A stretch of DNA of 7,760 bases from contig JACCQV010000265.1 in the NCBI GenBank assembly GCA_013813945.1, forward strand, positions 1 to 7,760, in the 5' to 3' direction. The notes under the pieces are model-generated. The model saw only the letters and a program-made list of their open reading frames with translations. It did not search any database and was not told the DNA's origin. This stretch comes from Deltaproteobacteria bacterium (lineage in GTDB: Bacteria; Myxococcota_A; Polyangia; Haliangiales; Haliangiaceae). The translations under genes were made by a program, and so were the position numbers. Positions 1 through 5,675 of this stretch are shown one piece after another. Within the stretch, counting starts at the first letter, position 1, and every line of letters starts with the position of its first letter.

Positions 1-4
1 GCAT

Positions 5-16
5 TCATGCGCATGA
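5..16. promoter_or_regulatory. Perfect 12-bp palindrome, candidate operator of the ArsR-type regulator
   Basis: TCATGCGCATGA is a perfect inverted repeat just upstream of the putative -10 box (22-27), so it would lie in the -35/-10 spacer of the promoter. ArsR-family dimers bind palindromes overlapping promoters, which makes autoregulation by the product of the next gene plausible. Only 34 bases upstream of the gene are visible, so the -35 box and any second site are outside the window. The palindrome is seen; its role as operator is inferred. Confidence 0.35.
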
Positions 17-21
17 TGGAA

Positions 22-27
22 TATACA
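22..27 (+). promoter_or_regulatory. Possible -10 box giving a leaderless transcript
   Basis: TATACA matches the sigma70 -10 consensus at four of six positions and lies in the only AT-rich patch at the left edge. Transcription would begin about 7 bases downstream, at or next to the GTG at 35, so the mRNA would have little or no leader. This fits the absence of a well-placed Shine-Dalgarno sequence for that gene. The -35 box would lie at or beyond the window edge and cannot be checked. Confidence 0.3.
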
Positions 28-34
28 TGGTTCC

Positions 35-991
35 GTGACGTCGGCCCCTCGCGCGGATCTGTTCCGTCTCCTCGGAGACGAGGACCGGCTCCGTCTGCTC
101 GCGCTGTGCGCGGAGGAGGAGTTGACCGTCGGCGAGCTTGCATCGTTGCTCGGTGAGAGCCAGCCGCAGATCACGAAGAAGTCGCAACCGCTGCGCGAGG
201 TCGGTCTGCTCTCGGCGCGACGTGACGGCACGCGAACGCTGCTCCGCTCGCACCTCGATGCCGACGTCGTCATCGACGCCGCGCTCGCGGAGGGCCGCGT
301 GCTCTGCAGCAAGGACGGTAGCCTCGCGAAGGTCGCCGCGATCGTCGCCGCGCGCGAGGAGCTGTCGCGCCGATTCTTCGATGGCCTCGGTGCGACCGAT
401 CCCGCGATCGAGCTCGATGCCGCACCGCGCGCCGACGCCGAGCTGCTCGGGTGGCTCCCGCTGCTCGCTCCGCTCTTGCCGGGCCGTACGCTCGCGATCG
501 ACGTCGGCACCGGCGAAGGAACCCTGCTGCCGCTGCTCTCGCCGATCTACGAGCGCGTGATCGCCGTCGACCGCAGCCCGGCTCGGCTCGCGCGGTGCGC
601 TGCGCGGATCGCGAGCCTCGGCCTGCCCAACGTGCGGCTGCGCGAAGGCGATGTCGAGGATTCCGGGCTCGCCGAGGAGATCGGTCAGCGTGGCGGCGCA
701 GATCTCGTCGTGATGGCGCGCGTGCTCCATCACGCAGCACGTCCGCAGGATGCGATCGCCGCCGCTGCGCGCCTGCTCCGTCCCGGCGGCTATCTCGTGA
801 TCGCCGATTACCTGCCGCACGACGACGAGTCGATGCGCGAGCAAGGCGATGTCTGGCTCGGCTTCGAGCCCGCCAAGCTCCGCTCCTGGCTCGAATCCGC
901 TCCCCTGACCAACGTCACCGTCTCACCGTTCTCATCCCCGCAACGCCCCCTGCTGCAGCTCGCAGCAGGTCACAAGCCGACGCGTAACTAA
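35..991 (+). CDS. ArsR-family regulator fused to SAM-dependent methyltransferase domain (SahR-like)
   Basis: A 318-residue two-domain protein. Residues about 8-72 form an ArsR/SmtB winged helix: LRLLALC and ELTVGELASLLG lead into the recognition helix around QPQITKKSQPLRE (43-55), with a wing near 61-70. Residues about 148-288 form a class I methyltransferase fold: motif I is D156-VGTGEG, the ribose-binding acid is D179 in VIAVD, and LRPGGYLVIADY (248-259) follows LHHA. No CxC metal-binding site of the ArsR type is seen. Such fusions commonly sit beside methionine-cycle genes, and the ArsR-family SahR regulators are known to respond to SAH. The position 18 bp before ahcY suggests that the methyltransferase domain is the SAH/SAM sensor; this is inference, and true methyl transfer cannot be excluded. 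GTG 35 is the only start between the in-frame stop at 14-16 and the HTH domain. Confidence 0.88.
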   Translation: MTSAPRADLFRLLGDEDRLRLLALCAEEELTVGELASLLGESQPQITKKSQPLREVGLLSARRDGTRTLLRSHLDADVVIDAALAEGRVLCSKDGSLAKVAAIVAAREELSRRFFDGLGATDPAIELDAAPRADAELLGWLPLLAPLLPGRTLAIDVGTGEGTLLPLLSPIYERVIAVDRSPARLARCAARIASLGLPNVRLREGDVEDSGLAEEIGQRGGADLVVMARVLHHAARPQDAIAAAARLLRPGGYLVIADYLPHDDESMREQGDVWLGFEPAKLRSWLESAPLTNVTVSPFSSPQRPLLQLAAGHKPTRN

Positions 992-1009
992 CTGCAACTG
1001 GAGAAGACC

Positions 1010-2467
1010 ATGGATACCCGCACCGAGTTCCCCGCGTACAAAGTCAAAGACATGAGCCTCGCCGACCTCGGCCGCAAGAAGATGCGGATGGCCGAGAAGG
1101 AGATGCCCGGCCTGATGTCGCTCCGCGAGGAGTTCCACGGCAAGAAGCCGCTCGCGGGCGCGCGCGTCGCGGGCTGCCTGCACATGACGATCGAGACGGC
1201 CGTCCTCATCGAGACGCTGACCTCGCTCGGCGCCGACGTCACCTGGACGTCATGCAACATCTACTCGACGCAGGACGAAGCGGCCGCGGCGATCGCGGCA
1301 ACGGGTGTCCCGGTGTTCGCGTGGAAGGGCGAGAACCTCGAGGAGTACTGGGCCTGCATCGAGATGCAGCTCACCGCGTTCAAGGGCGGCAAGGGTCCGA
1401 ACCTCATCCTCGACGACGGTGGTGATCTCACCCTGCTCGTCCACAAGGGCGCGGAGGCGGAGAAGTCGGGCAAGGCTCCCGATCCGAAGACCGCGACCAA
1501 CGAGGAGATGCGCGTGATCTTCTCGACCCTCGCGTCGTCGCTCGCCGCGAGCAAGGATCGGTTCACCAAGATCGCCGCCGAGATCAAGGGCGTCTCCGAG
1601 GAGACCACGACCGGCGTCCACCGCCTCTACGACATGGCGAAGACCGGCTCGCTCCTGTTCCCGTGCATCAACGTCAACGACTCGGTCACCAAGTCGAAGT
1701 TCGATAACCTCTACGGTTGCCGCGAGTCGCTGTTCGACGGCATCAAGCGCGCGACCGACGTCATGGTCGCGGGCAAGGTCGTCGTCGTTGCCGGTTACGG
1801 CGATGTCGGCAAGGGCTGCGCGCACGCCGCGCGTGGCCTCGGCGCCCGCGTGCTGATCACCGAGATCGATCCGATCTGCGCACTGCAGGCGGCGATGGAG
1901 GGCTACGAGGTCACGACGATGGAGGACGCCGTCCCGCAGGGCGACATCTTCGTCACGGCGACCGGCTGCATGGACGTCATCCGCAGCGAGCACTTCCAGG
2001 CGATGAAGGACGAGTCGATCCTCGCCAACATCGGCCACTTCGACAGCGAGATCCAGGTCGCCTGGCTCGAGAACAACAAGGAGATCAAGGAAGAGAACAT
2101 CAAGCCCCAGGTCGATCAGTTCATCTTCCCGAACGGCAAGCGCATCACGCTGCTCGCCCGCGGTCGCCTCGTGAACCTCGGCTGCGGAACGGGTCACCCG
2201 TCGTTCGTGATGTCGAACTCGTTCACGAACCAGGTCATGGCGCAGATGGCGCTATGGACGAACGCGCAGAAGGGCAAGGACGAGATGACCGGCATGACGT
2301 TCAAGGCCGGCGAGGTCTACGTGCTGCCGAAGAAGCTCGACGAGAAGGTCGCCCGCCTCCACCTCGCGAAGGTCGGCGTCAAGCTGACGACTCTCTCGAA
2401 GGTCCAGGCCGAGTACCTCGGCGTGGCGATCGACGGTCCGTTCAAGCCCGACCACTACCGCTACTAG
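1010..2467 (+). CDS. ahcY: Adenosylhomocysteinase (S-adenosylhomocysteine hydrolase)
   Basis: This NAD-dependent cytosolic enzyme reversibly splits S-adenosylhomocysteine into adenosine and homocysteine, removing the product inhibitor of methyltransferases and feeding the methionine cycle. The 485 residues are complete. Substrate-site elements are HMT (58-60), DDGGD (135-139), EETTTGVHRLY (197-207) and VNDSVTKSKFDN (222-233). The NAD Rossmann loop is GYGDVGKG (262-269), followed by GHFDSEIQ (342-349) and HPSFVMSNSF (396-405). The C terminus ends KPDHYRY, the tail that reaches the cofactor of the neighbouring subunit in the tetramer. An insert at about 147-194 marks the longer subtype also found in mycobacteria and plants. 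ATG 1010 has GGAG at 1000-1003, six bases upstream. It follows the ArsR–methyltransferase gene by 18 bp, so the two are probably co-transcribed. There is no room for an SAH riboswitch between them. Confidence 0.98.
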   Translation: MDTRTEFPAYKVKDMSLADLGRKKMRMAEKEMPGLMSLREEFHGKKPLAGARVAGCLHMTIETAVLIETLTSLGADVTWTSCNIYSTQDEAAAAIAATGVPVFAWKGENLEEYWACIEMQLTAFKGGKGPNLILDDGGDLTLLVHKGAEAEKSGKAPDPKTATNEEMRVIFSTLASSLAASKDRFTKIAAEIKGVSEETTTGVHRLYDMAKTGSLLFPCINVNDSVTKSKFDNLYGCRESLFDGIKRATDVMVAGKVVVVAGYGDVGKGCAHAARGLGARVLITEIDPICALQAAMEGYEVTTMEDAVPQGDIFVTATGCMDVIRSEHFQAMKDESILANIGHFDSEIQVAWLENNKEIKEENIKPQVDQFIFPNGKRITLLARGRLVNLGCGTGHPSFVMSNSFTNQVMAQMALWTNAQKGKDEMTGMTFKAGEVYVLPKKLDEKVARLHLAKVGVKLTTLSKVQAEYLGVAIDGPFKPDHYRY

Positions 2468-2480
2468 CCACTTGATCGAT

Positions 2481-2514
2481 CCACATCGCCGCCGCATGCT
2501 CGGTGGCGATGTGG
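2481..2514 (+). terminator. Strong hairpin after ahcY: possible terminator or start-occluding structure
   Basis: CCACATCGCCGCCG (2481-2494) pairs with CGGTGGCGATGTGG (2501-2514) over 14 pairs, with one G-U and a six-base loop. It begins 13 bases after the ahcY stop codon. No U-tract follows (the next bases are TTCACG), so it is not a textbook intrinsic terminator. It could still cause pausing, protect the ahcY mRNA 3' end, or act as an attenuating terminator. Its 3' arm contains both possible start codons of the next gene (GTG 2503, ATG 2509), so it could also control that gene's translation. The pairing is exact; the function is inferred. Confidence 0.45.
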
Positions 2515-2742
2515 TTCACGTGGTGGTCGCTGGTCTTTGCAATCGTCGGTGCGTTCGGCACGGCGTGGATGCACCAGCACACCGGCCGCGATCCGCGGAC
2601 CGGCGGCGTCATCGGCCTCGCGGTCGGCGGCGTGCTCGGCCCATTCTATCTGGTCTCGTTCTGGGTCTGGCTCTATTACACGCGGCTCAACGTCCACGTG
2701 ATCAAGCGACGGCGCCAGTGGTACGAGTGGTGGCGTCCCTGA
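2503..2742 (+). CDS. Small tryptophan-rich two-helix membrane protein, unknown function
   Basis: An unrecognised protein of 79 residues, or 77 if ATG 2509 is used. Two hydrophobic segments, about 5-22 and 36-59, are separated by a short polar loop (MHQHTGRDPRTGG). The basic C-terminal tail (VIKRRRQWYEWWRP) should be cytoplasmic, which places both ends inside. Nine of 79 residues are Trp, clustered at predicted membrane interfaces and in the tail. No signal peptide or lipobox is seen. It begins 35 bp after ahcY on the same strand, and both possible starts lie inside the 3' arm of the 2481-2514 hairpin. No convincing Shine-Dalgarno is visible: GGTGG at 2502-2506 is too close to ATG 2509. It could be read through from ahcY. 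The overlapping frame at 2472-2747 is Arg/His-rich with no membrane pattern and is less likely. No function is proposed. Confidence 0.65.
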   Translation: MAMWFTWWSLVFAIVGAFGTAWMHQHTGRDPRTGGVIGLAVGGVLGPFYLVSFWVWLYYTRLNVHVIKRRRQWYEWWRP

Positions 2743-2783
2743 GCTAGGGACAGGTTGGACGTGCGCGACCTCGGGCGCGACGG

Positions 2784-3173
2784 TCACGACGCGATGTACT
2801 GCGCGTAGAACGTCGCGAGATCGCCGCGGTCGTCGAGTGCCACCCGTTTCACGACCTTGCCGATCGGGTTGATCCGGGTCTCACCGCAGGCCACGACGGG
2901 GGGCAGCTGCTCGCGATCGGTCCACTCCGCGTTCGCGTTGCGTACGAATACCTCGCCGACGTAGCAGCCGAGACACCACAACGTCTCGCCGACCTTGGCG
3001 TCGATCGGCACGCGCTCCTGGCGCATGGTCTCGAGGAGCGCATCGACCATGACCAGGCTCTCCACCGAGTAGTCGAGGTCGAGTGCGAACCGCACGCGCA
3101 CCCAGCTCGCGACATCCTCGGCGAACCGGGGTGCAGAGCGCGCCGTCGGTGGACGAGCGAGGCGGATGTTCAT
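2784..3173 (-). CDS. Conserved-looking small soluble protein of unknown function
   Basis: About 129 residues from ATG 3173; an in-frame GTG at 3194 would add seven (MWGYTRG). GAGG lies almost against the ATG and no clear Shine-Dalgarno precedes the GTG, so the start is uncertain. Counted from the GTG start, an amphipathic helical N-terminal part (24-60, FAEDVASWVRVRF then LDYSVESLVMVDALLETM) is followed by LWCLGCYVGEVFVRN (72-86) and a C-terminal NPIGKVVKRV plus FYAQY segment. The series reminds me of small uncharacterised families with a GxYVGEV motif, but I cannot assign a Pfam domain with confidence. No signal peptide or membrane segment is seen, so it is probably cytosolic. It is last in the minus-strand series, 63 bp after the lipoprotein gene, and its 3' end faces the small membrane protein gene ending at 2742. 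Function unknown. Confidence 0.72.
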   Translation of the reverse strand: MNIRLARPPTARSAPRFAEDVASWVRVRFALDLDYSVESLVMVDALLETMRQERVPIDAKVGETLWCLGCYVGEVFVRNANAEWTDREQLPPVVACGETRINPIGKVVKRVALDDRGDLATFYAQYIAS

Positions 3174-3236
3174 GCCTCGGGTGTAGCCCCACACGCACCA
3201 GCGGCAGGCGACACCGAGGTTACGGAATTGGTCCGA

Positions 3237-4196
3237 TCAATTCGCGGTGCACGTCGCGCACGCACCGTCGATGCAATTGGAACTTTCACATTCATGGGCA
3301 AACGTGCACGCTGCACCATCGAGCTTGGGCAGTGCGCAGCGCTTCGTCGCAACATCGCAGAACGCGCCCGCATCGAAGCACGCCGAGGTGAAGTCGTCGC
3401 ATGGCTCGCCGATCCTCGGTGCGGGTACACAGCGGGACTCGACGCCGCAGACGTAGTGCGACGCGCAGTGGTTGCTCGAGATGCAAACATCGCCGTTCTG
3501 GCCGAGCGGCCCGCAGATCCCTTGCGGTGTGCACGACTCTCCGAGCAAGCGACACGTCGACCCGAACGAGCACGGCTGTCCGCTCTCGACCGGCGCCGCG
3601 CAGACCTCGTCGACGCACGTGAGACCGTACGCGCACTCGCCAACGCTCTCGTACGTGCAGGTTTCGCGCTCGGCACGTAGCGGTACACACACGCTGTTCT
3701 CGCAGAACGCACCGCTCTCGCAGCCGGACAATCGGCAGACCTCGCCGATCCTTCCGATCGCCGGCGGCGTCTCACCGGCGCAGTACCCGGTGCAGCACGC
3801 ATCCGTGCAGCCCTCGATCCAGCACTCGTTCGAGATGCACTCGACGCTCATCGTGCACGCCGCACCCTCGCCGAGTGTTCCTGCGAAGAGCGGCTCACAG
3901 CCGAGATGACGATAGCTCTCGCTCGTCCGATCGCAGGTCACTTGCTCGAGCCGATCGAGGCAGTCCTCCGCAGCGTCACCGTTCCACCGCACGCGTCCCG
4001 CTTCGACCGCGGCGAGCAGATCGGTGCTGAAGCGAACGCTGCCCCGGGTCGCCACACAGTTCTCGATCGACGGCGTCACCCCGCACCGGACGAGGTAGTC
4101 ACACGTCACATCGATCCGGACGGCGGCATACTCCTCCAGCGTCAGGGGTCCGTTGCCACACGCTGCCACCAGCACCAGCATTGCGATCCGCTTCAT
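3237..4196 (-). CDS. Cys-rich lipoprotein with tandem four-Cys (Dickkopf-like) units
   Basis: A 319-residue predicted outer-envelope lipoprotein. MKRIAMLVLVAAC is a very short signal peptide with a lipobox (VAAC) and lipidation at Cys13. There are 38 further cysteines, an even number consistent with full disulfide pairing outside the cytoplasm. Residues about 20-105 form a helical-looking N-terminal part with paired Cys. Residues 114-313 hold seven units of the form C-x(4-7)-C-x(4-6)-C-x(4-6)-C, mostly preceded by a short linker with Gly (GEVC, GQPC, GDVC, GEPC, GAAC). This resembles Dickkopf N-terminal-type Cys-rich proteins that are abundant in myxobacteria. ATG 4196 is chosen because it gives a lipobox; the frame stays open to 4409 but that extension is Arg-rich and overlaps arfB. 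The Shine-Dalgarno is weak. It lies 85 bp after arfB and may have its own promoter. Ligand and role are unknown. Confidence 0.85.
   Translation of the reverse strand: MKRIAMLVLVAACGNGPLTLEEYAAVRIDVTCDYLVRCGVTPSIENCVATRGSVRFSTDLLAAVEAGRVRWNGDAAEDCLDRLEQVTCDRTSESYRHLGCEPLFAGTLGEGAACTMSVECISNECWIEGCTDACCTGYCAGETPPAIGRIGEVCRLSGCESGAFCENSVCVPLRAERETCTYESVGECAYGLTCVDEVCAAPVESGQPCSFGSTCRLLGESCTPQGICGPLGQNGDVCISSNHCASHYVCGVESRCVPAPRIGEPCDDFTSACFDAGAFCDVATKRCALPKLDGAACTFAHECESSNCIDGACATCTAN
3258..3857 (-). repeat. Seven tandem four-cysteine protein repeats in the lipoprotein
   Basis: Unit starts fall at Cys114, 154, 180, 209, 238, 266 and 297 of the lipoprotein, that is at spacings of 40, 26, 29, 29, 28 and 31 residues. 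Each unit has four Cys and ends about ten residues before the next unit. The first interval holds an extra CC/C cluster (DACCTGYC). The sequence between cysteines has diverged strongly, so these are old protein-level repeats, not recent DNA duplications. Confidence 0.75.
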
Positions 4197-4203
4197 GCGG
4201 CCA

Positions 4204-4215
4204 CTATCGCGATAG
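4204..4215. promoter_or_regulatory. Perfect 12-bp palindrome before the lipoprotein gene
   Basis: CTATCGCGATAG is a perfect inverted repeat whose near edge is seven bases upstream of the lipoprotein ATG at 4196. It could be an operator or a small hairpin in the leader. No convincing -35/-10 pair was found in the 85-bp gap to arfB, so whether the lipoprotein has its own promoter is unresolved. Confidence 0.25.
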
Positions 4216-4281
4216 AGCGTAAGAACCGCGACCCATAGTTCACGACAGGCCGCGTATCCGACCACGCACCGGGTGTCGCAG

Positions 4282-4704
4282 TCAGTCGCCGTCGCCGCGC
4301 CGGTTCTTCTTGATCTCGGACTTGTGACGCTTGTCGGCCACGCGGCGGCGCTTCGCACCCTTCGAGACCTTGGTCGGCTTGCGCGTCTTCGGACGATCGA
4401 GCGCCGCACGGACGATCAACGCGAGCTTGCTCTCGGCGTCATCTCGATTCTTGATCTGATCGCGCGTGAGGGTCGAGGTCACGATCAGCGTGCCGTCGGT
4501 GGTCAGCTTGCTGCGCAGCTTCTGCAGCAGCCACTCGCGATCTTCGGGGCGCAGGGCCGCCGAGGTCTCGAGATTCCACCGCAGGTCGACCTTGCTCGAG
4601 ACCTTGTTGACGTTCTGGCCGCCGGAGCCGCCCGAGCGCGCAAACGAGATCGACAGCTCCCCGGAGGGGATCGTCAACCACGGTGTGATCACCAGGTCCT
4701 GCAC
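4282..4704 (-). CDS. arfB: Alternative ribosome-rescue factor / peptidyl-tRNA hydrolase ArfB
   Basis: ArfB (YaeJ) enters ribosomes stalled on truncated mRNA and hydrolyses the peptidyl-tRNA, releasing them without a stop codon. The 140 residues match the family length. The N-terminal catalytic domain has SGGSGGQNVNKVSSKV with the GGQ tripeptide at 28-30, which places the water in the peptidyl-transferase centre, followed by VDLRWN. Residues about 104-136 form the lysine/arginine-rich tail (KVSKGAKRRR, KRHKSEIKKNRR) that occupies the empty mRNA channel in known ArfB structures. The combination of short length, GGQ and basic tail separates it from RF1/RF2, which carry codon-recognition domains. 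The start is GTG 4704, with GGAG only two bases upstream. That is tight, but the protein N terminus aligns with the E. coli protein as I recall it. It lies 36 bp after the Fic-fold gene, so co-transcription is likely. Confidence 0.94.
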   Translation of the reverse strand: MQDLVITPWLTIPSGELSISFARSGGSGGQNVNKVSSKVDLRWNLETSAALRPEDREWLLQKLRSKLTTDGTLIVTSTLTRDQIKNRDDAESKLALIVRAALDRPKTRKPTKVSKGAKRRRVADKRHKSEIKKNRRGDGD

Positions 4705-4740
4705 GGCTCCGCCGGTAAACGCGCCACGTAGCGCGAGGAC

Positions 4741-5565
4741 CTACTCCTTGGTCGGAGTGCCGGGCGACGACTTCTTGGTGCGCTTCTTGGTCGGGCCCTT
4801 GCTGGCCTCGTCGTAGACGCGCATCTCGGTCTCGGCAGTGGTCTGGACGGCCTCGAGATAGAGCGAGGTCAGGCCCAGGTGATCACCACGAAGCGCCTCG
4901 TAGTAGCGCTGGCGATCGATCGAGTGGACGATCGCGATCGGGTAGCCGCCCTCCTGGAGCAGGAGGTTGGAGGCGATCCGGATCGTGCGACCGCTCTCCT
5001 TGGCCCACGGGAAGATCGCCATGAACCTCGAGTGCAACGTCGCGACCTTCTCGATCACGTGAAGGTGCTTGTTGGCCGGCTCGTCGATCCATTCCGAGAG
5101 CTTGCGCATCGCGGGAACGATCTTCTCGGGCGGCTGGATGTCGTGATAGTAGAGCCGGTGGAGGGGGTTCTCCTTGCGGAACGGGAGCCCCTTCGTCTTC
5201 TCGTCCGGGGCGAGGATCGAATAGATCTCGCGCACGGTATCGAGCTTGAACGGCTTCTTCTTGTTTGCGGCCTGCTCGGCGGCGAAGTTGCACGAGTCAT
5301 CGAAGCGCCGGATCTCCTCGTACGAGGGGATCAACGACGGGTCACTGATGATGCTCGGATCGACGGCCGCCTTGATCTCGCTGTACGACAGCACCTCGCC
5401 CTCGAGCGCGGCGTCGTGGTGGATCAGCGAGATGCGGAGCCGATTGTTGAACTCTTGGCGCGCGACAGGATTCGCCGTGGCCACGCGAGCGCGCCACGCC
5501 GTCACGATGCGTTCGACCTCGCTGAAGCGAGCGTCGATGTCCTCGGTTTCTTTGTACCTAAGCAC
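4741..5565 (-). CDS. Fic-fold protein with degenerate catalytic motif (probable pseudoenzyme)
   Basis: Fic proteins normally transfer AMP or similar groups from nucleotides to target proteins. The 274 residues follow the Fic layout. A possible N-terminal inhibitory helix has LEG (54-56). The flap region KGLPFRKENPLHRLYY (125-140) is followed by MRKLSEWI (153-160) and LHSRFMAI (177-184), and then the motif region. The canonical IHPFxDGNGRxxR appears as IFPWAKESGRTIR (184-196): the catalytic His is Phe185, the metal-binding acid is Lys189, and GN is Glu190-Ser191, while Gly192, Arg193 and Arg196 remain. LLLQEGGYP and RQRYYEAL follow as usual. Codons read cleanly through the motif, so this is not a frameshift. 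In the inhibitory (S/T)xxxE(G/N) motif the Ser/Thr is Asp51 but Glu55 is kept. A basic tail ends the protein. The GTG start at 5565 has AGGA at 5572-5575. Adenylylation activity is unlikely; binding or scaffolding is inferred. Confidence 0.85.
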   Translation of the reverse strand: MLRYKETEDIDARFSEVERIVTAWRARVATANPVARQEFNNRLRISLIHHDAALEGEVLSYSEIKAAVDPSIISDPSLIPSYEEIRRFDDSCNFAAEQAANKKKPFKLDTVREIYSILAPDEKTKGLPFRKENPLHRLYYHDIQPPEKIVPAMRKLSEWIDEPANKHLHVIEKVATLHSRFMAIFPWAKESGRTIRIASNLLLQEGGYPIAIVHSIDRQRYYEALRGDHLGLTSLYLEAVQTTAETEMRVYDEASKGPTKKRTKKSSPGTPTKE

Positions 5566-5606
5566 CTGATATCCTGTCGCCGAAGGGCAGCTCGACGAAC
5601 CGGTGG

Positions 5607-5635
5607 AGTCTATGAGACACCATCCGGATCGTCAA
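5607..5635 (-). promoter_or_regulatory. Sigma70-like promoter for the Fic-fold gene and arfB
   Basis: On the minus strand, TTGACG (5635-5630, five of six matches to TTGACA) is followed after exactly 17 bases by TAGACT (5612-5607, four of six matches to TATAAT). The predicted start of transcription is near 5600, leaving a leader of about 35 bases with an AGGA Shine-Dalgarno before GTG 5565. It lies in the 169-bp gap between the divergent Fic-fold and rsmH genes. Confidence 0.5.
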
Positions 5636-5675
5636 GGAAACGTGGGCCGTATCCCTACATCTAATTGCATACGGT

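Noticed and set aside
5..844. 279-codon minus-strand frame opposite the ArsR–methyltransferase gene
   Set aside because: Mirror of a clearly domain-bearing gene; it is an Arg/Glu/Gln-rich shadow.
992..1009. SAH riboswitch before ahcY
   Set aside because: Only 18 bases separate the genes, enough for a Shine-Dalgarno but not for an aptamer.
1250..2197. 315-codon open frame antisense to ahcY
   Set aside because: Shadow of a highly conserved gene in GC-rich DNA; its composition is Asp/Arg/Val/Leu-rich without domain motifs.
1717..2475. 252-codon frame on the plus strand inside ahcY
   Set aside because: Arg-rich frame-shifted reading of ahcY; ahcY itself is unambiguous through this stretch.
2743..2783. 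Terminator between the convergent genes
   Set aside because: Only a direct repeat (GCGCGAC, 12 bases apart) and a four-pair stem are present; no stable hairpin.
3225..3243. GAATTG/CAATTC hairpin overlapping the lipoprotein stop codon as a terminator
   Set aside because: Only six AT-rich pairs and no U-tract; too weak to call.
4197..4409. 71-residue N-terminal extension of the lipoprotein
   Set aside because: It is Arg/Ser-rich, overlaps the 3' end of arfB and would hide the lipobox; ATG 4196 gives a proper signal peptide.
4978..5016. Sequencing frameshift as the cause of the odd Fic motif
   Set aside because: The Fic pattern continues in the same frame on both sides (HSRFMAI before, LLLQEGGYP after) and Gly192, Arg193 and Arg196 align, so substitutions, not a shift, explain it.
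4879..5664. 261-codon plus-strand frame opposite the Fic-fold gene
   Set aside because: Asp/Arg/Leu-rich shadow with no recognisable domain; the minus-strand Fic features, Shine-Dalgarno and promoter all fit instead.
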